A stretch of 64,000 bases of DNA. It comes from JAJRXR01 sp041987545. GTDB lineage: Bacteria; Planctomycetota; Phycisphaerae; Phycisphaerales; UBA1924. This document shows positions 35,907-43,965 of the stretch, piece after piece. Positions within the stretch are counted from its first letter, which is position 1, and each line of letters starts with the position of its first letter. The notes under the pieces were generated by a model. The model was not told where the DNA came from and did no database searches. It saw only the letters and a list, made by a program, of their open reading frames with translations. The translations under genes were made by a program, and so were the position numbers. The DNA lies in the NCBI GenBank assembly GCA_041987545.1, contig JBHIWH010000005.1, forward strand, positions 1-64,000, read 5' to 3'.

Positions 35907-36508
35907 AGGACCTGCACCGCATTCTGATCAACGCCGCCCTGTTCAACGTGGGGTGGTTCGGCTGCGTGCTCTCGTCTCGGTGGGGTGAGCCCCTGGTCGC
36001 GGTCCCGATCGTCGGCGGCATCCTCGCCGTCCATCTCGCGGTCGTGACCCCGCGACACACGCGGGCGTCCGAGGCGCTGGCGATCGCGGGCGTCGCCGCG
36101 ATCGGCACGCTTTTCGACACGCTCAACTTCCTGTTCGGCATCCTGGGCTTCGCCTGGTCGGCCGGGGTATTCGTCCCCTGGATCGCCTGTTTCTGGATCA
36201 ACTTCGCGTGCACCCTCAACACGTCGTTGCGCTGGCTCGCTCGGATGCCGATCGTCGCGGGAGTCCTCGCCGTCATCAGCGCACCGGGCACGTACTTCTT
36301 CGGCGCCAAGCTCGGCGCCCTCACACTGCATGAGACCGCCTGGATCGCGCTCGCCGTCCTCGCGATCCAGTGGGCGGTCATGCTGCCGGCGATGTCACTC
36401 CTGGCCCGGCGAATCACTCGGCGCTCGGGCCCGGGCGCGGCGCCAGGAACACATCGTGGATCGTCGGCTGTCGCAGCGACCGGACCAGCAGGTAGACCAG
36501 CGTCGTGA
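35903..36508 (+). CDS. DUF2878 membrane protein
   Basis: A 201-residue, four-to-five-helix membrane protein. Motifs such as 'ILINAALFNVGWFGCVL', 'GIAAIGTLFDTLNFLFGI-like' (here 'GVAAIGTLFDTLNFLFGIL') and 'VPWIACFWINFACTLNTSL' match the DUF2878 family, regularly found with CFA-synthase and DUF1365 genes. Function unknown; a role in the same lipid modification is inferred from the company it keeps. GTG start overlaps the methyltransferase stop. Its last 95 bases overlap the 3' end of the antisense DUF1475 gene. Confidence 0.82.
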   Translation: MKDLHRILINAALFNVGWFGCVLSSRWGEPLVAVPIVGGILAVHLAVVTPRHTRASEALAIAGVAAIGTLFDTLNFLFGILGFAWSAGVFVPWIACFWINFACTLNTSLRWLARMPIVAGVLAVISAPGTYFFGAKLGALTLHETAWIALAVLAIQWAVMLPAMSLLARRITRRSGPGAAPGTHRGSSAVAATGPAGRPAS

Positions 36509-36779
36509 AGTTCCCCAGGCACATCAGACCGATGATCCACGCCGCGCACACGGCCGGCCGACGCTCCAGGACACAGATCCACACGGCGATCACCGCGACC
36601 CCGGCGCCCAGGTCCGCGAGGGTGGTGATCCCCCACCAGCTGTCGGCGACCAGGGCCAGGCCCGCCCCCAGCCCCATCTCGAGCGACGACACGACGAAGA
36701 GCCCCAGCATGCCGAGAATCGCGAGCACGCACAGCCCCGTGACGACCTGTGCCCCGGTGCTCCTGCCCGTCCCATTCAT
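36414..36779 (-). CDS. DUF1475-like small membrane protein, antisense within the lipid operon
   Basis: A 121-residue protein with four hydrophobic segments. Features 'DSWWGITTLADLGAGVAVIAVWICVLER' and 'LMCLGNFTTLVYLLVRSL' fit the DUF1475 family of small membrane proteins. The ATG at 36779 has a strong ribosome site (AAGGAG, seven bases upstream), which supports it as a real gene; a longer frame to 37568 is antisense to the DUF1295 gene and rejected. It is transcribed against the surrounding operon and its 3' end overlaps that of DUF2878 by 95 bases, so the two messages are complementary there. Confidence 0.75.
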   Translation of the reverse strand: MNGTGRSTGAQVVTGLCVLAILGMLGLFVVSSLEMGLGAGLALVADSWWGITTLADLGAGVAVIAVWICVLERRPAVCAAWIIGLMCLGNFTTLVYLLVRSLRQPTIHDVFLAPRPGPSAE

Positions 36780-36821
36780 GGAGAACTCCTTCCGTTCCGG
36801 ACATATGGAGGGGAGCGGCGC

Positions 36822-37646
36822 ATGACGCTCACCATCTGGGAGCAGATCGGGATCATCGCCGCGGCCTCCGTCCTCGTGATGGCCATGCTCTGGTTCGTCC
36901 AAAGACGGACGGGCGATGCCGGGATCGTGGACGTCGGCTGGTCGTATCTCCTCGGCGCCGCCGCCGTCTTCGCCGCCCTCACCGCGGACGGATCGCTCGT
37001 CTACCGCGTGCTCATCGCCACGCTGGTCGGGGTCTGGTCCCTCCGTCTCGGCACCCACATCCTGGTCGATCGGGTGCTCTCGGGCGCTGAGGACGGTCGG
37101 TACACCATGCTGCGCGACAAGGTCGGGGGCAGGATCCAGCCGATCCTGTTCCTGTTCTATCAGTTCCAGGCGGTTCTGGTCCCCGTTCTTTCGCTGCCAT
37201 ACGTCACCGCCGCCTCGATCGATCACCCGACACTCGCCTGGACCGCCTACCTGGGGGCGGTCGTCTGGACCGCGGCGATCGTCGGCGAGTGGATCGCCGA
37301 TCGCCAGCTCAAGGCCTTCAAGAGAGACCCAGACTCCAAGGGCAAGACCTGCCGACGCGGTCTCTGGAACTACTCGCGGCATCCGAACTACTTCTTCGAG
37401 TGGTTCACCTGGGTCGGCTACGCGCTGATCGCGCTCGGCTCCGACCTCTGGTACCTGGCCTGGGCGGCCCCCGCGCTGATGCTGCTCTTGATCCTGAAGG
37501 TCACGGGCATCCCGCCGACCGAGGCCCGGGCCGTCATCAGCCGCGGCGATGACTACCGCGAATACCAACGGACGACGAGCGCGTTCGTCCCCTGGCCGAA
37601 GAACACACCGCCCTTCGCCGGGCGTGCGACGGGAGCCGCGACATGA
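36822..37646 (+). CDS. DUF1295 membrane protein (steroid-reductase/ICMT-like fold)
   Basis: A 274-residue membrane protein of DUF1295. Landmarks are 'DAGIVDVGWSYLLGAAAVFAAL', 'RPDPSKGK-type loop' (here 'KRDPDSKGKTCRRGLWNYS'), 'RHPNYFFEWFTWVGYAL' and a C-terminal 'YREYQRTTSAFVPWPK'. The HPNYF motif resembles the NADPH-binding end of steroid 5-alpha-reductases and isoprenylcysteine methyltransferases. Function in bacteria is not established; it accompanies CFA-like methyltransferases. The ATG follows GGAGGGGAG. It is divergent from the DUF1475 gene (42 bases apart), and its stop overlaps the next ATG. Confidence 0.88.
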   Translation: MTLTIWEQIGIIAAASVLVMAMLWFVQRRTGDAGIVDVGWSYLLGAAAVFAALTADGSLVYRVLIATLVGVWSLRLGTHILVDRVLSGAEDGRYTMLRDKVGGRIQPILFLFYQFQAVLVPVLSLPYVTAASIDHPTLAWTAYLGAVVWTAAIVGEWIADRQLKAFKRDPDSKGKTCRRGLWNYSRHPNYFFEWFTWVGYALIALGSDLWYLAWAAPALMLLLILKVTGIPPTEARAVISRGDDYREYQRTTSAFVPWPKNTPPFAGRATGAAT

Positions 37647-38758
37647 CCTGGTACGAGCCTTTGCTGGATAGGGGGCTGATCCCGGACGGGCTCGTGCGCG
37701 CCGGCATCCGTTCTCGGCTCCGCCGGCGTATCGCCGCCGAGTCCGCGGGCACGACCGAGGAACGCCACGAGCGGTTCCGCGCGTTCGTCCGAGGGCTCCG
37801 CGAGAGCCCGATCGCGATCGAGACCGACAAGGCCAACGAGCAGCACTACGAGCTGCCCGCCAGGTTCTTCGAGCTCGTCCTCGGCGCCAACCTGAAGTAC
37901 TCGGGCTGCTACTGGCCGGCGGGCGTGGAGACTCTGGACCAGGCCGAGGAGGCGATGCTGGACCTGACCTGCCGGCGCGCCGGCATCGAGGACGGCATGC
38001 GGGTGCTCGACCTCGGGTGCGGCTGGGGGTCGCTGTCGTTCTACGTCAAGCGGCGGTTCCCTCGCTGCAAGGTGCTCGCCGTCTCCAACTCCTTACCCCA
38101 GCGAGAGTTCATCGAGGCCAAGCGCGACCGCCTCGGCCTGACGGATCTCGATGTCGTCACCGCCGATGCCAATGCGTTTGATACAGATCGTCGGTTCGAC
38201 CGCATCGTCTCGGTCGAGATGTTCGAGCACATGAAGAACTACCGCTCGCTGCTCGCGAGGCTCGCCGGCCTCCTGGATCCGGATGGCCGCCTGTTCGTCC
38301 ACATCTTCAGCCACCGCGAGATCGCGTACCACTACGAGCCCGGCAACGACTGGATCGGGCGGAACTTCTTCACGGGTGGCACCATGCCCTCCGACCACCT
38401 GCTTCACCACTTCCAGGACGACCTCGTCCTGGACGATCACTGGCGCGTCGGCGGCGAGCACTACGAGAGGACCGCGAACGCCTGGCTCGCCAACATGGAT
38501 GGGCGCAAGGCCGAGATCATGCCCGTCCTCGAGGAGGCGTACGCGGCCGATGCCCCGGCCTGGTTCAACCGATGGCGGGTCTTCTTCATGGCATGCGCCG
38601 AACTCTGGGGCCTCGACGGTGGTTCCCAGTGGATCGTCTCCCACTATCGGTTCCGTCCCCGGACCGCCGACCCGGGCCCGGAGACTGCCGCGAGCCACGC
38701 CCACCAAGCCGGGGACATCTCGAGGCGGTCTCCTCGATCGCCCGCTCTCAACTTGTGA
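37643..38758 (+). CDS. Cyclopropane-fatty-acid-synthase-family methyltransferase, copy 2
   Basis: A 371-residue SAM-dependent methyltransferase of the CFA-synthase superfamily but of a different branch from copy 1. It lacks the long N-terminal domain. Motifs are 'NEQHYELPARFFELVLGANLKYSGCYW', 'VLDLGCGWGSLSFYVKRRFP' (SAM site with the usual Cys), 'SVEMFEHMKNY' and 'FTGGTMPSDHLL'. This subtype resembles the branch that also includes plant N-methyltransferases such as coclaurine N-methyltransferase, so its substrate may not be a fatty acid. The ATG overlaps the DUF1295 stop. Last gene of the cluster. Confidence 0.87.
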   Translation: MTWYEPLLDRGLIPDGLVRAGIRSRLRRRIAAESAGTTEERHERFRAFVRGLRESPIAIETDKANEQHYELPARFFELVLGANLKYSGCYWPAGVETLDQAEEAMLDLTCRRAGIEDGMRVLDLGCGWGSLSFYVKRRFPRCKVLAVSNSLPQREFIEAKRDRLGLTDLDVVTADANAFDTDRRFDRIVSVEMFEHMKNYRSLLARLAGLLDPDGRLFVHIFSHREIAYHYEPGNDWIGRNFFTGGTMPSDHLLHHFQDDLVLDDHWRVGGEHYERTANAWLANMDGRKAEIMPVLEEAYAADAPAWFNRWRVFFMACAELWGLDGGSQWIVSHYRFRPRTADPGPETAASHAHQAGDISRRSPRSPALNL

Positions 38759-38898
38759 GAAGCCCCCGACGCGCGGTGCAAGGGGCGGATCGTCTGGGAT
38801 CCCCGAGCCCGGCGCGAACTCGCGGCGCGGATGCGCGCGTGCGTTTGCGCGAGGCGCCGCCCGCATGTGCTCGGCCGATGGCTCTCGGGGTATCGCGA

Positions 38899-38961
38899 GG
38901 CGCCGCGGGAATCTTCGGTCTCTCGGATGTCGTCGTGTTCCTGACCGTGCTCGGGACAGGG
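38899..38961 (+). pseudogene. Relic of a dockerin-like repeat
   Basis: The peptide 'GAAGIFGLSDVVVFLTVLGTG' reads like the repeat found in the exported proteins here (consensus GVFDFSDVVAFLTAFGAG), but no gene precedes it and the frame runs on into unrelated sequence. It is probably the last trace of a decayed dockerin protein gene, between the lipid cluster and the third kinase. Confidence 0.4.
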
Positions 38962-39009
38962 CGCCCGGGAGCCGGGACATGGTCCCGGATCGCCGTACGC
39001 TCCCCGCAC

Positions 39010-39055
39010 TCGGGCGCGGCCGGCCCTCTGGGGCCGCCGTAGTTGTGCGCCGGGT
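39010..39055. repeat. Possible decayed copy of the dispersed hairpin
   Basis: The stretch GCGGCCGGCCCTCTGGGGCCGCCG followed by TAGTTGTGCGC resembles the hairpin plus flank of the tRNA-associated repeat (loop ending CTTTGGGG, then GGCCG and TTGTTGTGCGC). The stem is degenerate. It lies between the convergent methyltransferase and kinase genes, where the other copies also tend to lie. Confidence 0.4.
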
Positions 39056-39086
39056 CGCCGATCCGGGCCGTCGCGCACCGCGAGGA

Positions 39087-41591
39087 TCAATCGGACTCGG
39101 CGCCGCCCTCGGACGCCAACGTCCGCCAGTGTGCCGCGTCCTCGGAGCGCTCCATGCGCTTGTACAAGCTCGCGAGTTCTGCCGCGACGTTCTTCGCGTG
39201 GCTGTTCTGCGGGTCGTAGATCGAGACAAGGTCCTCGTACGCTCGGGTAAACTCCCGCTCGGCATCGGTGAATCGCTCGATTCTCACGAGACAGCGGGCG
39301 AGCTTGAGCCGCGCGATCGGTCCGATGAAGTGCTGCGGGTAGAGCTCGGCGAACCTCTCGGCGACGTGCGAGTAACCCTCCGCGGCCTCCTCGAACTGCT
39401 CGCGTCTGAAGGGGAAGTCCGAGATGTTCATCCGGGTCACGAGCGTGTTGAAGTTGTCGGGGCCGAGTGACGCCCGCTGGGCGTCGAGCGTCTCGCCCAT
39501 CAGCTTCTCGGCCTCTTCGGGGCGGTCGGCGCGGCCGTAGACGCTCCCGAGCGTGCTCGCGACGCTGAGCGTCTCCGGGTGCCCCTCGCCCATGACCTCC
39601 CGGAACAGGGCGAGGGTGGGCTCGAGCGTGCGGACAGAGTCGTCGTACTTGCGCAGGTGGTAGTAGGTCACGCCGAGGTTCGTCATGGAGCGGAGGGTCT
39701 GCGGGTGGCGCTGGCCGCTGACCTCGGTGAGGATCTCGATGGTCCGCGGGTAGAGGTCCGCGGCCTCCTGGTACCGCTGCGTGTAGAGGTACAGCGAACC
39801 CAGGTTGTTCATCGAGGTGGCGGTGTGCTCGTCCATCTCGCCCAAGACTCGCAGTCGGCTGTCGAGCGCAGACTTGATGAGGGGTTCGGCCTCGTCGAAG
39901 CGGCCCTGCTGGACGAGTTCGGCGCCGAGGTTGTGGACCGAGGCGATGGTCTGGACGTGGTCCTCGCCGAGGACCTCGCGCTGGAGTTCGAGCAGCTCGC
40001 GCATCGCGGTCTCCGTCGCCTCGTGGTCCTCGCGGTTCGAGAGGACGGAGACGATCTCCATTCGGCAGAGGAGGACGTCCTCGTGGCGCTCCCCGAGCTC
40101 GGCGCGGAACAGCGCGAGCGCGCGCCGGAGCTGCGTGTCGGCCTCGTCGAGCCTGCTGAGGCGTTTGTACGCCTTGCCGATCGTCATGCGGAGGTTCGCC
40201 TCCACGAGAGGCGCGTCCTTGAACCTGCCCTCGATGCGGGACTCGGCGCGGTCGATGGCCTCGAGCAAGGTCAGCTCGCGGTCGGCCTCGACGGCGGGAT
40301 CGGCAAGCTCGATGAGGTCATCCGTGAGGAAGTCGTTGATCGCGTCGGCGAGGCGCTGCCTCTCCTCCGAGAGCGCGAGGGCTCGGGACTGGCCGAGCGC
40401 GAACGTCGTGCTGAACGCGATGCCGACGACCATCGCGAGGACCGCCACGGAGAGGCCGGCGACGAGCGCCCGGTTCCGGCGGGCGAACCGGGAGAGCTGG
40501 TAGAGGGTGGTCGCGGGGCGGGCCGAGATTGGCTCGGCGCTCAGGTAGTGGCGGACGTCGGCGCCCAGCTCGGCCGGCGACTGGTATCGGCGGGCGGGGT
40601 CCTTCTCGAGCGCCTTGCGGACGATCGTGTCGAGGTCGCCGCGGTAGCCCCGGTTGATCGACGTCAGGGAGGTCGGGTCCTGCTCGGCGATGACCCTGGC
40701 CGCGGCCGGGATGGCCAGGTCCTCCACCTCGTATGGCATGCGCTCGGCGAGGAGCTCGTAGAGGATCACACCCAGGGCGTAGACGTCGGAGCGTGTGTCG
40801 ATGTCGGCGGAACGGGCGAGGACCTGCTCCGGGCTCATGTACGCGAGTGTGCCGATGAGGCGCCCGTGCCCGGTGTGGATGGTGGAGACCTGGAGATCGG
40901 CCTCGGTGGCGCGCGCGACGCCGAAGTCGAGGATCTTGGGCTGGCCGTCGGCGTCGACGAGGATGTTGGCGGGCTTGAGGTCCCGGTGGATCACGCCCCG
41001 GAGGTGGGCGTGGTTCACGGCGTCGCAGACGCGGGCGAAGATGTCCAGACGCTGGCGCGTGTCGAGGCCGCAACGGCGGGCGTGCTCGAGGAGCGGGACG
41101 CCGTCGACGTACTCCATCGCCAGGTACGGCCATGTCCCGGACTCGTCCTCGTACCGACCGGCCTCGTAGATCTGCGCGATGTTGTGGTGGCGCAGGCGTC
41201 CGAGCATGGCGCCCTCGAGCTCGAAGCGTTTGAGCAGCTCGCGCGTGACGAGGCCGGGGCGGATGACCTTGATCGCGACGTCGCGGCGCGGGCTGTCCTG
41301 CTCGGCGAGGTAGACGACGCCCATGCCGCCCGCGGCGACGCGGCGCTTGACCGCGTAGCGGCCGATCCTCTTGGGTGTGGCGATCGGCTCGGCGAACGCA
41401 TCCGGGTCGATGACCGAGTCGGCGAGGATGCCCCCGGCCGTCTCGTGCTCGTCGAGCAGCCGACGGACCTCGTCGATGACGGCGGGGTCGGCATCGCTCG
41501 CGTCGAGCACGCGCCCGCGTTCGGCGGCGTCCAGCGGGAGCGCGAGGTCGAACAACTCGGCGACCGCTCGGTGGTGTTCCTGCTCGCTCAT
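39087..41591 (-). CDS. Membrane Ser/Thr protein kinase with TPR repeats
   Basis: An 834-residue kinase. Kinase domain about 78-340: 'AAGGMGVVYLAE', Lys108 (VAIKVI), 'HRDLKPANI' at 202-210, 'DFGVAR' at 222-227, 'AYMSPEQVLA'. A membrane segment near 375-395 ('ALVAGLSVAVLAMVVGIAFS') is followed by TPR repeats of the long 42-residue kinesin-light-chain type ('GEDHVQTIASVHNLGAELVQQGRFDEAEPL'-like units; for example 'ATSMNNLGSLYLYTQRYQEA'). Its ATG overlaps the sigma gene's TGA. TPRs probably bind a protein partner outside the cytoplasm; the neighbouring exported proteins are candidates, by position only. Confidence 0.88.
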   Translation of the reverse strand: MSEQEHHRAVAELFDLALPLDAAERGRVLDASDADPAVIDEVRRLLDEHETAGGILADSVIDPDAFAEPIATPKRIGRYAVKRRVAAGGMGVVYLAEQDSPRRDVAIKVIRPGLVTRELLKRFELEGAMLGRLRHHNIAQIYEAGRYEDESGTWPYLAMEYVDGVPLLEHARRCGLDTRQRLDIFARVCDAVNHAHLRGVIHRDLKPANILVDADGQPKILDFGVARATEADLQVSTIHTGHGRLIGTLAYMSPEQVLARSADIDTRSDVYALGVILYELLAERMPYEVEDLAIPAAARVIAEQDPTSLTSINRGYRGDLDTIVRKALEKDPARRYQSPAELGADVRHYLSAEPISARPATTLYQLSRFARRNRALVAGLSVAVLAMVVGIAFSTTFALGQSRALALSEERQRLADAINDFLTDDLIELADPAVEADRELTLLEAIDRAESRIEGRFKDAPLVEANLRMTIGKAYKRLSRLDEADTQLRRALALFRAELGERHEDVLLCRMEIVSVLSNREDHEATETAMRELLELQREVLGEDHVQTIASVHNLGAELVQQGRFDEAEPLIKSALDSRLRVLGEMDEHTATSMNNLGSLYLYTQRYQEAADLYPRTIEILTEVSGQRHPQTLRSMTNLGVTYYHLRKYDDSVRTLEPTLALFREVMGEGHPETLSVASTLGSVYGRADRPEEAEKLMGETLDAQRASLGPDNFNTLVTRMNISDFPFRREQFEEAAEGYSHVAERFAELYPQHFIGPIARLKLARCLVRIERFTDAEREFTRAYEDLVSIYDPQNSHAKNVAAELASLYKRMERSEDAAHWRTLASEGGAESD

Positions 41592-42148
41592 GCGTCTGCC
41601 CGGCGGAGTCTATCGCGGAGCCAGGCCCTGGCGAAGTACCAGTCGGCCTCGGCGGTCTTCGGGGAGACGCCGAACTTGGCCGCGGCCTCGGCGCACGTCA
41701 GGCCGCCGAAGAACCTCAGCTCCACCAGCTCCGCCTTGCGTTGGTCCAGCTCCGCGAGCTTGGTCAGGGCCTCGTCGAGGGCGATGAGCTCGATATCGCG
41801 GTCGGGGGTCGCGGCGAGGTGCGGCGCGAGCGTGACGCGGAGGCGCCCGCCCCCCCGCTTCTGCGTCGCGCGCTTTCGGGCATGATCGACGAGTATCTGC
41901 CGCATGACCTTGGCGGCGACGGTCTGGAAGTGCGTCTGGCTCTTCCACCGCCCGGCTGTGTCGCGGCGCGCGAGCTTCAGGTAGGCCTCGTGGACGAGCT
42001 CGGTGGGCTGGAGGGAGTGGTTGGCTCGCTCGGAACGCAGGATGACGGCGGCGAGACCGCGGAGTGTCGCGTAGAGCTCGTGCCCCTCAGGGATCGGGGC
42101 CTGTGCCCCGTTCTGAGCTGCCGACGGTGGCTCTTGGGCGGTGGGCAT
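41588..42148 (-). CDS. ECF-type sigma factor (Sigma70_ECF family)
   Basis: A 186-residue sigma factor with 'NHSLQPTELVHEAYLKLA', 'AAKVMRQILVDHARKRATQKRGGG' and the region-4 helix-turn-helix 'LTCAEAAAKFGVSPKTAEADWYFARAWL'. The ATG at 42148 is chosen because the family core begins about 30 residues later; the frame extends to 43090 only as antisense of the divergent gene. Its stop overlaps the kinase start. It is divergent from the exported protein at 42392 with 243 bases between, a natural place for its own target promoter. Confidence 0.86.
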   Translation of the reverse strand: MPTAQEPPSAAQNGAQAPIPEGHELYATLRGLAAVILRSERANHSLQPTELVHEAYLKLARRDTAGRWKSQTHFQTVAAKVMRQILVDHARKRATQKRGGGRLRVTLAPHLAATPDRDIELIALDEALTKLAELDQRKAELVELRFFGGLTCAEAAAKFGVSPKTAEADWYFARAWLRDRLRRADA

Positions 42149-42391
42149 GACGGCTCCGGACAAAAATCTGAAGTTCCGATAGGGGTTCGTCGCTCCATTC
42201 TCGCGTGGAGAGTCCGCGGGGGCAAGAGCCGCGGGGGATGCGGGCGGAGACGCCCGATTCCGTCGCTCCGGCCCGCGTGGTCCACACCGGCTTCGGGCGG
42301 TGCGGTCCGTTTCGAGGAGTCGAGCCGGATGATCGGCGTGGTCGAGCATGACCGCGCCCGACGACGTCCGTCTGCACACAAGGAGCACGCG

Positions 42392-43882
42392 ATGCGCCGT
42401 ACGAAGATGCTGATGATCGCCGCCCTGCTTACCGCCGCCGGCGCGGCCCCCGGGCTGGCCGGCGACACGACGTTCACCTACCAGGGGAGCCTGAAGGACG
42501 GGGGATCGCCGGCGAGCGGGGGGTACAGCATGGCGTTCCGTCTGTACTCGGCGGCGACGGGGGGCTCGCCCCTGGCGACCTACAGCGCCGGCTCCGTGCA
42601 GGTGAACGACGGCGTCTTCTCGGCGGATGTGGACTTCGGCTCCTTCTACTTCAACGGCGCCGACCGCTGGATCGAGGTCGTCATCGGGGGCACGACCCTG
42701 AGCCCCCGCCAGCCCATCACGCGCTCGCCCTACGCCATCCAGACGCGCGGCCTGTTCGTCACTGACGAGGGCAATGTCGGCATCGGGAGCACGACCGCGA
42801 CCGAGCTGCTGACACTCAAGGCCGACGACGCGAACCTGCTGATGCTGTCGCAGGGCAACGACCTGGGGCCCCGCCTCAAGTTCCGCAACACCGAGAGCGG
42901 GCTGTCGACGGGCCATGGCACGATCGCGTTCGAGGACTCGGCTGTCACGCTGGCGTCCATCGGCTACATCAAGTCCACGAGCATCGCCGACGGGCTGCAG
43001 TTCTCGAATCAGCTCGGCCCCAACATGAAGATCACCGACACGGGCCTCGTCGGAATCGGCGGCGAGCAGAACCCGCTCGCCCAGCTCCACGTGCTCACCG
43101 AAGACTGGTCGCTCGACCCGAGCGCCCTGCTGAACGAATCTGTCGTCGTCGAGTCCAGCGACGCCGTGCTGGGTCTCTACAGTGACCCCGGCGGCTCACG
43201 TGGATCAGCGCTGGTCCTCGGCGAGTTCAACGCGGGCATCCTCGTAGACAAGTGGGCCCTCGTCCGGAACACGTCGCAGGTCGGCAGCGCGATCACCTTC
43301 CGCTACGGCTCGAGCGCAAACTACGCCGCGAACTCCACGATGATGGCGATCGACTCGGACGGGGACGCCTACTTCACCGGCCGGCTCGGCGTCGGCACAA
43401 GCAACCCGCAGACCACGCTGCACGTCGATGGCAACGCCCGCGTTGACGTGCTCGAGGTGATGGGCGCGGACCTGGCCGAGCGGTTCCCGACCGCGTGCGG
43501 AGGGGTATTCGAGCCCGGCACGGTGCTGGAGATCGACCCGGAGAACCCAGGTGGCCTGCGCGTGGCGAGCGGGGAGTACAGCCGGCTGGTCGCGGGCGTG
43601 GTCAGCGGGGCCGGCGGGCTGCCCGCGGGCACGATCATGGGGAACATGCCGGGGTCGGAGGACCACACGCCCATCGCGCTGTCCGGGCGCGTCTGGGTGC
43701 TCTGCGACGCCGGGGGCGCCGCGATCGAGGCCGGCGACCTGCTGACGACGTCGGGCACGCCGGGGCACGCGATGCGAGCGTCGGACTATGGGCGCGCCCA
43801 GGGCGCCGTCATCGGGAAGGCGATGACCGGGTTGGAGCGGGGCCAGACGGGCCTGGTGCTTGTGCTGGTCGGTCTTCAGTAG
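42392..43882 (+). CDS. Exported repetitive beta protein with tail-fibre-like organisation
   Basis: A 496-residue exported protein with signal peptide 'MLMIAALLTAAGAAPGLAG' and AGGAG six bases before its ATG. The first domain ('FTYQGSLKDGGSPASGGYSMAFRLY', about 28-120) is common in planctomycete surface proteins. The middle has repeats of the kind seen in phage tail fibres and their relatives: 'GNVGIGSTTATELLTL', 'GLVGIGGEQNPLAQLHV', 'GRLGVGTSNPQTTLHVDG'. A C-terminal module begins at 'LEVMGADLAERFP' and ends 'GLVLVLVGLQ'; it looks like a conserved assembly or capping domain rather than an enzyme. No dockerin or sorting tail. Function inferred as structural. Confidence 0.7.
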   Translation: MRRTKMLMIAALLTAAGAAPGLAGDTTFTYQGSLKDGGSPASGGYSMAFRLYSAATGGSPLATYSAGSVQVNDGVFSADVDFGSFYFNGADRWIEVVIGGTTLSPRQPITRSPYAIQTRGLFVTDEGNVGIGSTTATELLTLKADDANLLMLSQGNDLGPRLKFRNTESGLSTGHGTIAFEDSAVTLASIGYIKSTSIADGLQFSNQLGPNMKITDTGLVGIGGEQNPLAQLHVLTEDWSLDPSALLNESVVVESSDAVLGLYSDPGGSRGSALVLGEFNAGILVDKWALVRNTSQVGSAITFRYGSSANYAANSTMMAIDSDGDAYFTGRLGVGTSNPQTTLHVDGNARVDVLEVMGADLAERFPTACGGVFEPGTVLEIDPENPGGLRVASGEYSRLVAGVVSGAGGLPAGTIMGNMPGSEDHTPIALSGRVWVLCDAGGAAIEAGDLLTTSGTPGHAMRASDYGRAQGAVIGKAMTGLERGQTGLVLVLVGLQ

Positions 43883-43965
43883 CCGCGGCCACGCCGCCGC
43901 TCCGGGGGCACGTGCCCCAGAACCTCACGTCGAACGCAACGGGCGCCGCCCGAGGGAGAAACGCG

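Noticed and set aside
32558..38758. Carotenoid or light-driven repair function for the flavoprotein cluster (phytoene-desaturase or photolyase type)
   Set aside because: The flavoprotein resembles the COG2907 group rather than phytoene desaturases, and no crt or photolyase gene accompanies it.
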